64,000 nucleotides of DNA from Sphagnum compactum (Eukaryota; Bryophyta; Sphagnopsida; Sphagnales). A model generated the notes under the pieces. The model was not told the origin of the DNA and did not search any database. It saw nothing but the letters and a program-made list of their open reading frames with translations. Of the stretch, positions 24,276 to 37,530 are shown piece after piece (position 1 is the stretch's first letter; each line of letters opens with the position of its first letter). The position numbers and the translations under genes are program-made. The stretch is from assembly GCA_965153455.1 (NCBI GenBank), contig OZ234498.1, positions 8,618,001-8,682,000 of the forward strand. The letters run 5' to 3'.

Positions 24276-27200
24276 CTGTGCCATCTTCTGCATGGCTAGT
24301 AATTTCATAATCTCATTTCCTGCTTTGATACATCTTCCATTGAGATCCCACTTGTTGATGTTTGATAGAAGCACAGAGCTGCAACAAGCAGGCAATGAGA
24401 AGTCAATGCTCTACACCCTGCTCCAATTGCACATGTCGTGTTGCAGTATTTATTTGGTGGCAAATATTGCTGCTACTCACAGAACATGATTGACATGATC
24501 GACCAAATCTTGCAACATCTACAAACTAACAGAAGGTGGTCCTATCATTAGTTGATGTGATTTCTCTTGATTATTAGGGGTGCATCCTTGTTAAGATTTT
24601 TTATTGTGTTGTGATGAGCTTAGTTGAATGGCTCATCAGAAAAGTTAACAAGTTTGGAAACTTTTGAACACTTCCGACACAAAATGAACCGACAGCCACT
24701 AACACGGCACGAGAGATGGATGGTGCATGAATAGGAAACACTTTTCCATTATGTTCAGTTCATTGCAGTTAGTTCAGTTTCTGTTTTCACTACGACTTAG
24801 AGCATCTCCACTGACACACTGCACAGCATGTTTTGGGTGAGAACAAGTAAAACTTTTGCCTGACCTGTTGAGTAAAATGGCTTTGGCTGAGTATTTCTGC
24901 TCAATATGTGGAGGTTGGCTAAAGCCATTGCACAGTCTTGTACATGCTCTTGATTGGTTAGATATATTGATTGGTCCAGGTCGTTTGCTATTACTAGGTT
25001 ATGACCTTTTACAACCCATGTTTTATGTTCATGGGTGGGGCTTGAGAAACAATAAATCAAAATCTTGGATGTAACAATGCCGAGTGTGGCTGGAGCTACC
25101 ATTATATGTGCCATTATGTAACATCAAATTGTAATTTTAATGTAATATATGTCACAATAAACACCATATTGTACACTCTAATGGCTAAAACCACAAAAAA
25201 CTTATCTAACATGTGTCATGTGTTGGAACTTTTTGTGTGAGAAAAACCACATTCCCTTGTAATATATGGTCAAAATCATTATACTCATGACAATGTTTGA
25301 TCTAATTGACTCGATCCCCATAGTGAAACTACACCCCCATTTCCCAATAGTGCACAGTGGCTCCTTTCTCATCCCAAACCCTATTTTCACAGGGGTTTGA
25401 CCTCCATTTGAGCAATTCATCCTATCCCTATCCATTTAATTAAGATGCAATTTTTTGCCCAAATAACAAAGTTTTGACTTGTGGATTAAACAATAAACCT
25501 TATTCTCATCAAGTTGTGCATAAAAGAAAACAGCAGAGAATGGACTTTAAATGTTCAATTTCCATCTCCCTGAGATGTTAGCAGCTCCTATTAATTTCCT
25601 TGATATAGTGAACCAACACTGTTGCTGTCGAATTGTACAACATGTGATAATGGGATTTTCACAAAGTAACATTTTGAGGCAATTAATACATATGAAATAT
25701 TAATATGAAATGCAAGATTTTCTGAATTCTTTTTTAAACACTCAAAATGAATTGAGAATTGTTTTCATTTGTGCAAATGAACAGCCTACTAGGCATGGGT
25801 TTACGTGTGTGCAAACTATCTTAACTATTATTGAGTGCATTGATGTTTTGTGTAACAAAGCAAGATCTTATTTATCTTTGTCATGTGTCCTACTTCTTGT
25901 GTCTTGGTAAACAATGAAAATATGCTTGTTTTGTAATTGAATGATAAAGTATCATTTGAAAATTTTGAATGTCTTTTCAAGTATAGTCTTGTGCATGACA
26001 TATTCTATAATCCAACACACAAAGTTACAAAGAAACACTATTATTTTATTCAACAATCTTTAGAGTATGAAAAAGCCCAGGTTTTAGGGCTAAACCTTTT
26101 CAAAAAATAAGTTCATCTACAAAGTTTCGTCCAAAAAAGGTTTTTATGATGAATTTCATCTAGTTATTTCATCCATTTTCATTTCATACATGTCCGTGTG
26201 GTAGAATAATTTGCCATGTCAACTTAGATTTTATATTACATGGCAAAAAAATTTCAAGAATATCCTGTCCATGTCATCAAAAGATTTTTAAAAATATTCT
26301 ATCATGCTCACCTACTCATGCTTAAGCTCACATGCTCACAAGATAGCGTCATTGGGCCACTATTGGTAGTGGTCAATAAGGTTGGCCTTCCTTGAGTCAC
26401 TCCATAGTATGGGGGGGGATGTGGCTTCCTAAAATCAAATGCAAAGCGGGAGAGTGTAGCAAGCCTAACAAAGAAAAAAAGTAGGCGTGTGCCGATTGAT
26501 GACGCTAAAAATTATTTTATTGACCATGCATGATGATGAACTGGGCTATGAAATATCTGCAAATATCTTCAAAGAAAGTAGCTTTGTAGCTGTCTTTCAG
26601 GTAGGCCAAAGGATTTGCTTAGTTGGCTTCACGTTTGATCTCTTACTATTTGATGTTTTCTTTGAAAGCGTTTTAATCCCTATGTTGTGCGGAGCTGAGC
26701 ATCTAATATTCGCGGCACGAAACGTTATGGTTCGGAGGGCAAAGAAATCAATTATTGACCCTTACTTTTGATTAATGGTATGATATTGTCGCTTTGAAAA
26801 AAAATTCACACTCTCATGCATTTCATGATGGTGGCTTAGGGATGATTTGGGACTCCAATACATCTAATATATATGGAGGAACCTATTGTAGGTGAAAAGG
26901 AATGAGCCACATGGGGTTCCACACTAGACCACAACCATGCTTGGCATTTCCGATGAAACACATAGGTGGATTTTGGGGCAAGTTATGGACATTAATTGAC
27001 TTTCATGGATTTGTAGTTTAACCTTGGCCAAAAAAACACGTTCGCGTATTCTTCCCTACCCACCCACCCACCTTCCACATGCATTTATTACACCTCCAAT
27101 TGGGACTACCATGTCAATGCAAAGGGGGGTTGATGTTATAACAACACGAATTGTACATCCTTGACATACGTGGGATCACATACACCAAGAAGGATTTATG

Positions 27201-27370
27201 GGTGTGAGGAAGGAGGTTGGTGATGTGGGGGCATTAAGACACTACAAAACCTCCCGGTATTCTACATAACACCCATGCAAACCAAATATTGGTCTAATGG
27301 TTATAAGTGATGATATTTGCATACCACAACGACTATTGCAAGATTATTTTGGATGTTTTGATTTCAACTT
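24276..27370. other. Intergenic, no supported gene
   Basis: The first few hundred bases are probably the 3' UTR of the aspartic protease. The rest is AT-rich with short unrecognised frames. A possible decayed MITE at about 24799-25105 starts with AGAGCATCTCCAC and ends in a loosely inverted GCTGGAGCTACC; its ends are too diverged to be sure. Confidence 0.4.
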
Positions 27371-27377
27371 ATAAGAA

Positions 27378-28440
27378 TTGGGCCAACTGAAAGGACAAGG
27401 GGTCTACATCACATTGGAGGACCATATTCCAATTTTCAAATGCTCTTGCAAGCTTATCGAAATGAAAAGGGCCTTGATACATACTCAAATAGCAAAAGTG
27501 TTCGATGCAAGTTTGGTGGAACTATTTAAAGGTGAATATGCATTAAACAAAATGTCTCCCTATACACCAAGTGATTTCGTTGAATTTTGAGAAAATTCAA
27601 AGGTCCAAGTGAACAAGACCTAGTGGGGATGCAATGAATTCATTGGTCCACTAAACCAGGACTAATGAATTCCACCAGTATTTTGTGATAATGATGCCAA
27701 CCAAGGACATTTTTGGCAATTGGACTAAATGTCGCATATACAGGGATTACCATCTAGTGAATAAACGGACGCATTGAAACAAGTAGGCCATGCCCCTACC
27801 AAAGGAGATTTTTTATGCCCTTGGTCAAACCAAGGTTTTTATTACCTTGGACTTGTGGTTTAGTTACCATTAGTTATTATTGAGGGAAGGTGACAAGGTT
27901 AAGACAACATTTTGGGAAATTGATCCTCATGAAAATGGTTATTTATATCAATGGAAGTTTTTGTCATTTGCTTTGAAAAATGCTCTTACAAAATTTTAAA
28001 CGGTCATGGATCAAGTGTTTGCAAGCCTAGGTTTTGCTAAGTGCTACATCAATTACATTATTTTTTTTAGCTTGAACCTAAGAGATAACATGCATCATTT
28101 GAATAAGGTGTTTGGAAGACTTAAGAAACATAACCTTAAGCTTATCATCTAGGCAAGTGTCAATTTTTTCATATTCAAGTAGAGCACCTTGGGTCACAAG
28201 TTAAAGAGGAAAGTAAAAAAGTTTAAGAATCACAATATTTTGCGACATCTTAAAAGTATTTTCTTAAAATGTTGATTTTTAAAAATTCATCATAATGTGA
28301 CCATAAGGTTGTCATTGCACCATGATGGAAGGAAAACATCTGCAAATAGTTCAATAGATTAAGCGATATTGTCATGTCAAATGAAGTCAATGTATAGTTT
28401 TGTGGCAAGGGTTAGTGAACTTGTTATATTGACTACTTTT
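27378..28440 (+). pseudogene. Ty3/gypsy retrotransposon reverse transcriptase, broken
   Basis: Plus-strand fragments read as a gypsy polymerase in order but with many stops and frame changes. They are an upstream linker (27378-27587), then DIFGNWTKCRIYRDYHLVN, then AMPLPKEIFYALGQ, then KVFITLDLWFSYH (the first catalytic Asp region), then GDKVKTTFWEIDPH, then YQWKFLSFALKNA, then MDQVFASLGFAKCYINYIIFFS. In the last segment the YIDDI box is degraded to YINYI, so the catalytic Asp pair is lost. HHLNKVFGRLKKHNLKL and a LGHKL remnant follow. No LTRs, protease or integrase were identified around it. Confidence 0.85.
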
Positions 28441-28449
28441 TTAAAAAAA

Positions 28450-31430
28450 ATTGTTGGTTTTGGAACTTCATGGAGATAACTATCTTTCCGTGCTGAAATT
28501 GAGAACCAATAGTAGGCATTTACTCAAATGTTTATGCCTGTTGAAAAAGTTGTGCATGGTAGCTTATGCATTCGTGGAGTGGAATGACTATTTATGGAAG
28601 GAAAGGGATCAAAATAGGGATCTATTGTTATGAGTTAGAACATGTATGATGCTGGAGGGAGGCACAATGTAGTTGTCATGGAGGTGTGACAAAGGAGATG
28701 GTGCCAATATTGTATTAAGATCAATATGTGTGAGAGGTAGAGGGAAGTTGGTACATGATCTTTAGTGATCTCGAGGATATATACACAACTATGACCATTG
28801 AAATTTTCCCAGAAGAAAATATGGCATTTAATTCAAAGACCAAATGTGATCAAATGACTCTTCATTTTATAAGGGTAGGGTTTGCAATTTAAAGGTTGTC
28901 ACTTTATATTGCAAAATGCAGTTGCACAGTTGCCCAACTTTCCCACGAGTTGAATCACAAGTAATCCCATGATTATTACTGACCAAAGTTATAGCTAAGT
29001 TTGTTGTGATATGGAACATCTTACATGGCCCGATGGTTAATTAAACCCACAGCAACTTGCATGGTGGGATGGATCCCAACCATTAAGGTTTGCAACTCCA
29101 TGTTGCAAATCAACTAAATTAGTTATTAAACATTTCAGTTTGTGAACAATGGAGAATACATATGAATGATTAATGTTGAAGGTTTAACCATGAAGACAAC
29201 CCTAAAATCTATAAGGAAGGCCTGCTCCCAAGGGCCTCCCCTTAATTTGAGGGTCATATCTGGAGGGCATTAGCCCCAAGGGTGTAAACCCAAAAATTAA
29301 GGGAGGCCAGTGAGAGCAGGCCTTCCATAGCTTAAAGCTTGAAGGCAGAAGGTCTGTGTGCAATCAGTGGAAGGCTCCTTCAAGAGACAAAAGAGTCTCT
29401 CGTGCAAAGAGGTGCATTCAAATTCAATGTGAAAAACCTTGGAGTGCTTTACATACTTGTCAGGCACCTTGAGAAGAAGTGGCCTTAAATGTTTTTCATT
29501 AGTTACAAAAGGCTTCAGTGAAAGGTAAGGGTTCTCCATTGAGGGCATGATGGTTGAAGAACCCATCAAACTACCCAAGATTAAAATTCATGTTGCACCA
29601 AAGAATCTTGGGAAACTATGGATTCAAATGGAGTTGGTAAAAACACTAGAATCAAACTTCCAAGAGTCTGAAATTTCAAAGACTTTGGTGAGACATTTGA
29701 GGACAGCTCTTGGCAGCTGCACTAGTGTTACACTGTATTCTTTGTATTTCATATGCCGCTATCTTGACCTTGCATCCTTTGCAGCCTCAATCACTTTTAG
29801 AGCTTATTGGTTATGCTAAGTCAGATTTGGTGTGTCCATATCTGTGACAATTTTGCATATTCAAGCTATTGTGGACCTATATCTCTGCATCCTTCTCCAT
29901 TCAGTCTTTTAGATCTTCACTGATGCTCCTTACAGAATCTTTCTAGGAAAAATTTTACAGCTCATCACAGCAGAATTCCAGAACACAGTTCTATTAACAA
30001 GATCCTTCAAAAAGGAGAGAGGCAACGATTGTTCCCAAGAAGAAATAAGAAATTTTCTTCAATCTTATTCTATCGTCAGATGAAGAAACTCTCTGCTGCT
30101 ATAAGCATTGGAAAGCAGATTTTAGAAACATATCAATGTGATTGTGGAGATGACTCCACAAAACACTTTTAGGGTTAGTCAAACAAATGTGCTGATTATG
30201 AACACTTATGCTCTCTGCCAGACATCCTAGCTGTGAATGTTAGTAAGAGACACTTCCAACTCCTGGTGGATCCTCCTAATGAGACTGAACCAAATCTATA
30301 TCTTTCTTCACTGTGTAGCAATCAAGTTACATAGAGAAGAATTAGGGTCTAAAGTCAAAGCTCTGGGATTCTAAGTCCCTTTCCATGGCATGACTATAAT
30401 TCAAATACACAATATGCAGCACTTGAATATTCAGATGGCATCACCACATGACAATAAGACCTGCTGATATGTACCACTTGACTCTACAAACTAGAGAACC
30501 AGCAAGATGAAGATGTAATGGAAATTCTGATGAATACAAATGTAAAGGGAGGTTAGAATACCAAATTCCAGGTGAGAAAGAGTTTGTGCACTTGGTATTA
30601 CAGGCTCCATGGCCATCAACTTCCTTCATGCAAAATCATTTGTTGGTCCCACTTGATGAATCCAGGGCTACTTTGGTATAATCCACAATATCACTGGATG
30701 AAATGCCCCATGGTTTCCCAGACCATGTATTCAACCGTGACCATCAAAATGTCTTCTTAGCACATAGAAAAGGATTTAGGTGCCTACTGAAACCTGAAAG
30801 ATTAAATGCAAGGTGAGACTCACCCTCGGGTTATACAAGAGCACCAAACATCATTGAGCCCTCTAGTATTTTGTTTGAACACAACCTGGATGAGAAGCAC
30901 TCAAAGAGTTAGTTTTGGATTGTTATTCATCAGTACAGCATAAAAAAGGTAGCATCAGGAAGATTGCTGCTGCACTTAAAAACCAGAAACCCACATCTTC
31001 ACTCTCTTTTCCACTCCAACAGAGACGTTACACGGTGCATCCACAGCCAATCATACAACACATTCAAACCTCAAAGAAAGACAAGTAACCAAGAAGGCCT
31101 GATCGCATTATGGGGCCCCAAAAACAACAATAAAAATGTACAAAGGTTTAACCAACTCCAAGTCTATAGTGCACACAACACCAATTATCAAACACTTCCC
31201 TACCAAACTCCTATACTAGTCTTAAATATTGACCATGTGCAACAATCAGTGCCTTTCCGTGCAAACCTTGGCCGTCACGAGATATCATCACCATCCACAG
31301 ATTAAAACATGAGATCAAATGTCCAACTACTTGTTGGCTGTGTGCGAGACGACCTCAAATTGCACTGCACAAACTCCACAAGAATCAAAGAAAAAGATTC
31401 TAGCAAACCAAATAGTAGTAAGACATCATG
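28450..31430. other. Intergenic, no supported gene; one foldback
   Basis: Short frames only. Contains the inverted repeat at 29215-29326 (listed separately). The last several hundred bases may be the 3' UTR of the PLAC8-type gene. Confidence 0.4.
29215..29326. repeat. Foldback, about 33-bp inverted arms
   Basis: The left arm (about 29215-29248, GGAAGGCCTGCTCCCAAGGG...) and right arm (about 29294-29326, ending AGAGCAGGCCTTCC) pair over about 33 bases with a few mismatches around a spacer of about 45 bases. Confidence 0.8.
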
Positions 31431-31596
31431 CATCAACTGTAAGAAAATGTCGTACTGTTCTGAGGAACAGCGCATAGAGCAATAACAACTCTCACAACGC
31501 CTTCGTTATTGACCACAAAAACCACCGGCAAGAACAGACTCCAGAGTACTTTGTACCAGATATAAGAAGACCTCGACATACCATACAGAGGAACAC

Positions 31597-32274
31597 CTAA
31601 TATCTGGACATCTCTTGGGGAGGAGGGGGTGCGGTCTCCCGAGGAAAGAGTTTCCCGTCCCTCTTGTCGAGCTCCAACTTGTGCTGTGTCTGGAGACAGG
31701 CGCAGACGGTGCAATAGGAGATATCTGCAACGCGATCGGTGACAATGGCAGCATCGTCCAGGAAAGGCACGTTCGTAAACATGGCCACCAGCCAGCAAAT
31801 ACAGTTGAGATACTGCGCGAAGAACATACTGGCGATGATACAGTTGTCGCATTTGGTGTTCTGGATCTGGAGCGCATCCTGGAGCATAAAGCGCGTAGCA
31901 GAGACGGAAAGGGTGAAACACAGAGTGACCTCCAAAATGGCACACAACTGCGGGCAGCTCTCTTCGCCGCAGGAGCCACTGCAAGGCATACCACCACCGC
32001 AGCACTGGTATCGCGACCAGTCGTTGTAAAGGACTCGGCCGCGCAACCCGTAAGAGGCGGCGCAAGGACACAACATGCTGTAGCAGCAGTAGACCGGATC
32101 GTCAACAGGCGTCCGGATCAGCTCCGAGTGCCACAAGTTGGGCAAACTCTTTCGCGCCTCGTAGACGTGCATGTTCTTGGACGACGCCATCGCTGCAAGC
32201 TCTCCTGGATCGCAGTCGCGCCCGAAACCCTCGTCCTCCCCTGCGTCCCGTGTGCGTCTACTGCTGCTCTGCAC
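31597..32274 (-). CDS. PLAC8-family cysteine-rich protein
   Basis: Single open frame of 225 residues. A second in-frame ATG at 32190 (MASSKNMHVYEARKSL) would give 197 residues and fits relatives better. Key features are a Cys-rich block CCYSMLCPCAASYGLRGR, then VLYNDWSRYQCC, MPCSGSCGEESCPQLC, CDNCIIA, and a C-terminal YCTVCACLQTQHKLELDKRDG. These match the plant PLAC8 (Cys-rich, DUF614-type) proteins related to Arabidopsis At1g63830/At5g41390, as remembered. There are two hydrophobic segments (LEVTLCFTLSVSATRF; the stretch before FTNVPF). PLAC8 relatives affect metal handling or organ size, but the function of this subgroup is unclear. No intron is needed. The start codon lies about 280 bp from the LINE ORF1 start on the other strand. 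Confidence 0.9.
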   Translation of the reverse strand: MQSSSRRTRDAGEDEGFGRDCDPGELAAMASSKNMHVYEARKSLPNLWHSELIRTPVDDPVYCCYSMLCPCAASYGLRGRVLYNDWSRYQCCGGGMPCSGSCGEESCPQLCAILEVTLCFTLSVSATRFMLQDALQIQNTKCDNCIIASMFFAQYLNCICWLVAMFTNVPFLDDAAIVTDRVADISYCTVCACLQTQHKLELDKRDGKLFPRETAPPPPQEMSRY

Positions 32275-32552
32275 CTGAACAACTTCTTGCGACTTTTGTT
32301 CCGACTTTTCTTTACCAACAGGACGACGACTGATAGGTACCTACCAAGTCGTCGAGGTATTAACTACCTATTAACCGTTCATCGTTACCAATGACTGTTT
32401 TTTCTTTTGGGCAAAATTTCGCACAGTGCCGACAGGAAAAATGAAAAAAACAAAAAAAAAACACGGTCCAGTGCGAACCCTACGAAGGGCTTTTTTTTTT
32501 GGAAAAATGCGCGAAATGCGCTATATTTTTAAGTTTGATTTGTTTTCATGGA

Positions 32553-34835
32553 ATGTCGAGAAGGTCAGTGCAAGCAATGTCGGTTAAGGAACTTCTGCTT
32601 CAGGATGAGGCGATGGCAGAATTTCAAGGGGCAGTGAACACTGGTCAAGGAGAGGGACCTGTTGACCGAACAAGTGAAGGGCAGCATAACATTTCTCACG
32701 AGATGCATCCGTCTGTCTCCATTCCATCTTGTTGGGCGGAGCCTACTTTTGAAGCAGCTTGCAAGCTGAACCAAGCAACAGTGCACTGTGTTACCAGTGA
32801 CAAAACCCCAGGTGGCGGTGCAGCAAAGCCGAAGTGGGTGGAAAAGAAGCTCATTTGTGAATTCTTTGAGGCAGTGTTACAAATCCTCGCCAAGTACCAC
32901 AAGGCAACAATGCCAGTCACAACCATCGGTCAAATCCCAGGCAAAAACCCCAAGGATTGAAGTTGTGGCAGAATGGGCCAAGCAGTCATTTCATGAGTCC
33001 CTGGTCTCCATTAGCATGATTGACAATGGATTACTTGAGAAGTATCATTTTCAAGCGTGGAAGGTTAGAAGCACACTCTGCATAGTGTGTTTAGGATGCA
33101 AAATAAAGAGGTCTTTTCTCTACTTGGCACCTTGGATTCTCAAGTGGTGTCGAAGAATCCCTGGCCTTTTTCAAATTCCCTGTTTGGGTCTAATTCTTAG
33201 GAGTCAATTGATACTTGCACAATCCAAATTGTGTCAGTTTGTTGGGAAGTCAATTGGGGAAGGTGTTGTTGGTAGAAAATGTTGATTCCTTTAGAGCCAA
33301 GACTTCCACCCCCAAAATCAAAGTGTTAAGTAGGCAACATTTTCAACTTTCCTAGCAAGTTAAAACTGCGAGGACCATTCACAATCAAAACAAAATTGTG
33401 TATTTGGGAGTTCCAAATCAGCACTTCAGATGCAAGAAATTCAACCACATGGTTGACTTTTGCAGGGGAACAAGAAGCAGTGTATGGTTGCTGCTGAAAA
33501 TCAAAAGATGTCAAGTGAAAAGGGACCTGCAATAGCTCCAATGACTAGCAAGAGGCATATGTAGAAAAGTCAGAATCATTAAATTCATTGGAGCAAATCA
33601 CAATAGGGCAAGAGATGGTCGTCGACATCTTAAGGAGAATGTTCATCTTGTGGCCACTCAAGGTCCTTCCCAGCTCCATTTCAACCTTGCTAGATGAAAG
33701 AACAATCTAACATTAACAGAATTGCCCGCGACCCTAAATCCTCAAAACACAAGGAGAGTGTAGGAATGTATACATAACATCCAATTGGACTGTAAAGATG
33801 GGGATGGATCTCAAGGGGTAATAGACAAGAGAGGATACCGATTCAAGAGTTATCATGAAACCTCCACTAGATAAACATACCAAAATCACTAGCATCCCCT
33901 TGAGTAAAAAAGCTTCCAATAATGTAGCAATTAACTCCCAAGAAATCATCACCCCTAGTTAAGGCCTCTACGTTAGTACCTATTCCTTTAGAAGCTACCA
34001 ATGCATCTTTTTCCATAGAAGATGACACTTTAGACAAAGCAAAATTTGAATTTGTTTGAAAATTTGATAAGCAGAAGAAAATGAAAAAACACAACTTTTC
34101 AATTTCAAGTGCAATCACTCTAGATGTTCAAAGGTTACAAAAGTGAGGTTATTGCCCAACAAAACTTCCCTATGTTTTTGGGAAGTAGTCAAGTTCCAAA
34201 TCTTGTTCAACACAAAAACAAAGAAATGTCATATTTTCCTTATTTTCATTTCTTCAAAATTTGATGAAGAGGGGTAGAAATCTTATCTAACCTTGGGAAA
34301 CACTTGATTAAAAGAGCAATTTCAACCGTCCAATTAACTATTGTGGAAGGCACATTAACTGAGACTAAGAAAGAAGCAATGGAGTTGATGGTCAATGAAA
34401 CCTCATTAACACTATGGAAAGTAGTGATGAATGCTTACAATTACAACAACCTTTTGAAGAAATGGGAAGACGCAATCTAGTACTACATGTGGGTAAAACA
34501 TATGCAAAAACTAATCATTGTATTTATTTTGTTTTATTCCCATTATAATAGTTGACCTAATTTTCCAAAAGCCCAAGGATTACATTTGGGATTTGGCCAA
34601 CAAGGAAATCCACCAAATGTTGTTGAAAACAATAGAAATCATGAAGGTGAATTTTGTTGAAGCCATTTATCTTCAAACCTTCAACGCGCTGCTTGGACAT
34701 GAATTAATTGATCCATACCCTTTTCTTCCTAAGCCCAAAACCAAGAGAAAAAAAGACTTACATGCATTTCGAAAGTTGGTAGACCTTGAGGGACATTCCC
34801 TTGAACTAATAACCAAACTTATTGATCTTTTATGA
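32553..34835 (+). pseudogene. LINE ORF1 (gag-like, CCHC), broken
   Basis: The first ATG is at 32553 (MSRRSVQAMSVKELLLQDEA); the frame is open to 32960. A frame change then leads to EVVAEWAKQSFHESLVSISM (near 32960). Further shifts follow through TWHLGFSSGVEESLAF and VDSFRAKTSTPKIKVL (near 33280). A zinc-knuckle-like segment is next (YLGVPNQHFRCKKFNHMVDF at about 33400, then C), and a C-terminal segment (VNFVEAIYLQTFNALLGHEL at about 34650). This order matches DUF4283-type ORF1 proteins that bind LINE RNA. In the knuckle the first Cys of a CxxC pair is not obvious. At least three frameshifts make it inactive. Confidence 0.75.
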
Positions 34836-34839
34836 AGAT

Positions 34840-37530
34840 TAAACAGCTAGTTATAGCCCTTTTGAATTATCGCAATTTAAGGCAAAGAGTTCAAGAGTTC
34901 ATAAAAAACACAAGATATAAGATTTTTTCCACAAGTGAAACCCTCTTCTAGAAGTCATTCTTTTGCAAGAACACCATATGAACTTGGAGGGTAATTTACA
35001 TGACACAAAATAGATTCAATTTAGAGGCGGTTCGAAGAATAATGCACTATACATAGCTCAAGGGGGTTTAATGTTTAATGGAGGAACATATATTATAGTT
35101 TCTCATAAGATGACCCCACATGTAATGATTTAAAAGTGCTTGTAGAAGCTCGTGCCCTATTCATCATCCTTGAGTTTCATGGCCAAAAGTATGGCATTCA
35201 CAACATCTGTGAACAATAGATCTACCCAAAGAATGAACATCTTTGGATGCACCTTCTTCATCATCCATTTCTTGTAGCAAAAATTGGATAATTTCAAGAG
35301 ATTTCAATATGGTGGAACAACATGAAGATAGGAACTAAGATTTTTTATGCTCAGTAATGGGGTAAAGATAAATGAATGCATGGAACAAGCTAGTCATGTC
35401 ACTAAGAGTGTTAGATTTTTTGATGAATTCCATAGGGTTGGATTGAAGAACTACACATGGAGCACGCAAAATCCCACAATTGCATGGTCAAGATTGGATA
35501 GGTTTTATGTGAATCCTTCAATCCAATTGCAAGGGGATAGACACAAAATTCGGCCCACGATGGGTCATGTAATAGATTGTGCACATGTTTTTTTTGCAAA
35601 TTTACATCAAGAATTGTTTTTAACCCAACCATGTACCATTTAATCCTTTTTAGATTCATGATGAAAACACAATGCGATAGTTTGTGGATACATGGAAAAA
35701 GACAATTCAAGGCTTTCTGAAAATCGATATTAGAGAAGGAATGGTTGAGGCTTTGAGGAAGTTGAAGGATCTCAATGATAAACTTTCTAAGGAAAGAAGA
35801 CTCGAGAATTGCCATGTTTACTTGCAACATTTTCAAGAGATTGAAGTTGTGGAGCTTGTTCTTTAACAAAATTAGAACAGCCTTGAGTCTTGGGAGGCTT
35901 TTAACATGGCATAACAAAACCTTAAACTTACATGAATGGAGAAGTTAAAGAGGCAAAAAAATGCAATAGGGGCTACATGGGTTAAAGTGGGGGGTAGGTG
36001 CAAAAAAGAATTTTTGACTTTCACAATAAACCCAAATCTCAATCTTAAATTTCTAAACTTTTGGATGGAAAAAGAAATTTGAATGCTCTAGAGGACATAC
36101 ACAATTACATCTTTTGTTATTACAAAGTTATCTACACAAGAGATGACAAGGTTCAAACAAATCACAACTTACGGCATAATGCCTTCATAATGTTCATGTT
36201 TCCATCACAATATAATAAAATGCCAAGCTTTTCAACTTGTGGATATCTCAAGCATGGAGGTGTACGAAGCAGTTAGGGCTCTTCCCACTCATAAGCTAGC
36301 AAGGCATGACGAAATACCAATAGAGATGTTTCAAACACTTTGGTGTGACAAAATTTCTAATTAATCATTTGGATGAAGAGTCTTGAATTGACATCTCAAC
36401 ATAGGATTGAAATCCCTAATACCAAAACCAAGACAAAAAAATAGCTATTAGCAACTACAAGCCAATAGCACATTAGCTTACAAGGTAGCTACTAAAATAC
36501 TGGTTGTTTGATTCCAACCATTGGTACTTGAATGCATCAGAGCCACACATATAGGTTTTGTGATAAAGATACATTTTAAAAATGTATTTGTGGCAACAAA
36601 AGTGATGCAATGGGCTACTAAATATAATCAATACCTCATAGTGTTGTTTCTTGAATTCAAGAAAGCCTATGATTTAGTGAATTAACAAATTCTCTATGAA
36701 ACTATGAGAGCAATGGGTTTTTCAATAAATTTGATTCAATGGACATCCACGTACCCTACATGAAAATGTACAAAGCATTCTAATGAATATGTCAAAAACA
36801 AAAGATTTCCTAATGGAAAGGGGGGTAAAACAAGGTTGTCCCCTTGCCCGCTACCTTTACCTCCTTGTAACAAATGTCCGAAGTGTTAAAACCTTGGTTT
36901 GGAACTTTGTGTGGGGAGGGATGCCTAACAAAAGAACTAAAGCTAAGGTATCATGGGATATGTCATCAATTTTATCCAATGTTAAGGGCATAGTCAAAAT
37001 CTTTGACCTTCAAGTTTAAGCCCAAGCTTTTATTGCGAAGTTAATTATTTGTAACCTAGTTCTAGGAGATGAACCTTGGAAGGTCTTGATTCAATAGAAT
37101 ATCCACTCCATCCAACGTCAACATTGTGGAGATTGGGCACCCAACCCACATTGGTTATTTACAACCAAAAGGATAGTTCTTAAAGGGTTCCCATCGTGGT
37201 GTTGGCCATTTTCTGAGCTTGGATGGAGGTTAAACAAGGCACCTTTAAAATTCACCCATATGTAGGGTACAAAATTACAAGACAACCACTCTATTTTAAT
37301 CTTAATGTTTGTAATCAACATAATCATATGTGGGGTGAGGAAGTTAATAGTAAGTTTTGACATACAAATTTATCTTGGATTAATAAACATTTCAAAAAGC
37401 AAGATCTTAGAAACAAAAGTTATTTTTAAAGATGTTGGAGGAGAAATTTGTGAATTTAACCCTCTTTATTTTCAACTAGAGGGTTATATTCTTTGGATTT
37501 TTGAAGGAGGAAAGATCCCCATGTGAAAAA
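34840..37530 (+). pseudogene. LINE ORF2 (endonuclease-reverse transcriptase), broken, internal deletion
   Basis: Endonuclease remains include VLVEARALFIILEFHGQKYG (near 35130), NMVEQHEDRN (near 35310) and FDEFHRVGLKNYTWS..WSRLDRFYVN (35420-35510). Reverse transcriptase remains include LLKYWLFDSNHW, LFLEFKKAYDLVN-like sequence near 36640-36680, and ERGVKQGCPLARYLYLLVTN (36820-36880). The next codons jump straight to RSVKTLVWNFVWGGMPNKR, which belongs well downstream in this family. The catalytic YADD/FADD region between them is therefore missing. The C-terminal part runs to about 37530. Many stops and frameshifts. Confidence 0.8.

Noticed and set aside
24797-25114. 105-residue minus-strand frame
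   Set aside because: Falls in a possible decayed MITE and has no domain; cannot be supported as a gene.
27240-27262. CACTACAAAACC as another CACTA end
   Set aside because: No inverted partner or 3-bp duplication was found.
31433-32394. Several long frames on both strands overlapping the PLAC8 gene (up to 259 residues)
   Set aside because: They overlap the recognised PLAC8 frame in other phases or strands, have no domain, and are Arg/Cys-rich by-products of its GC-rich codons.
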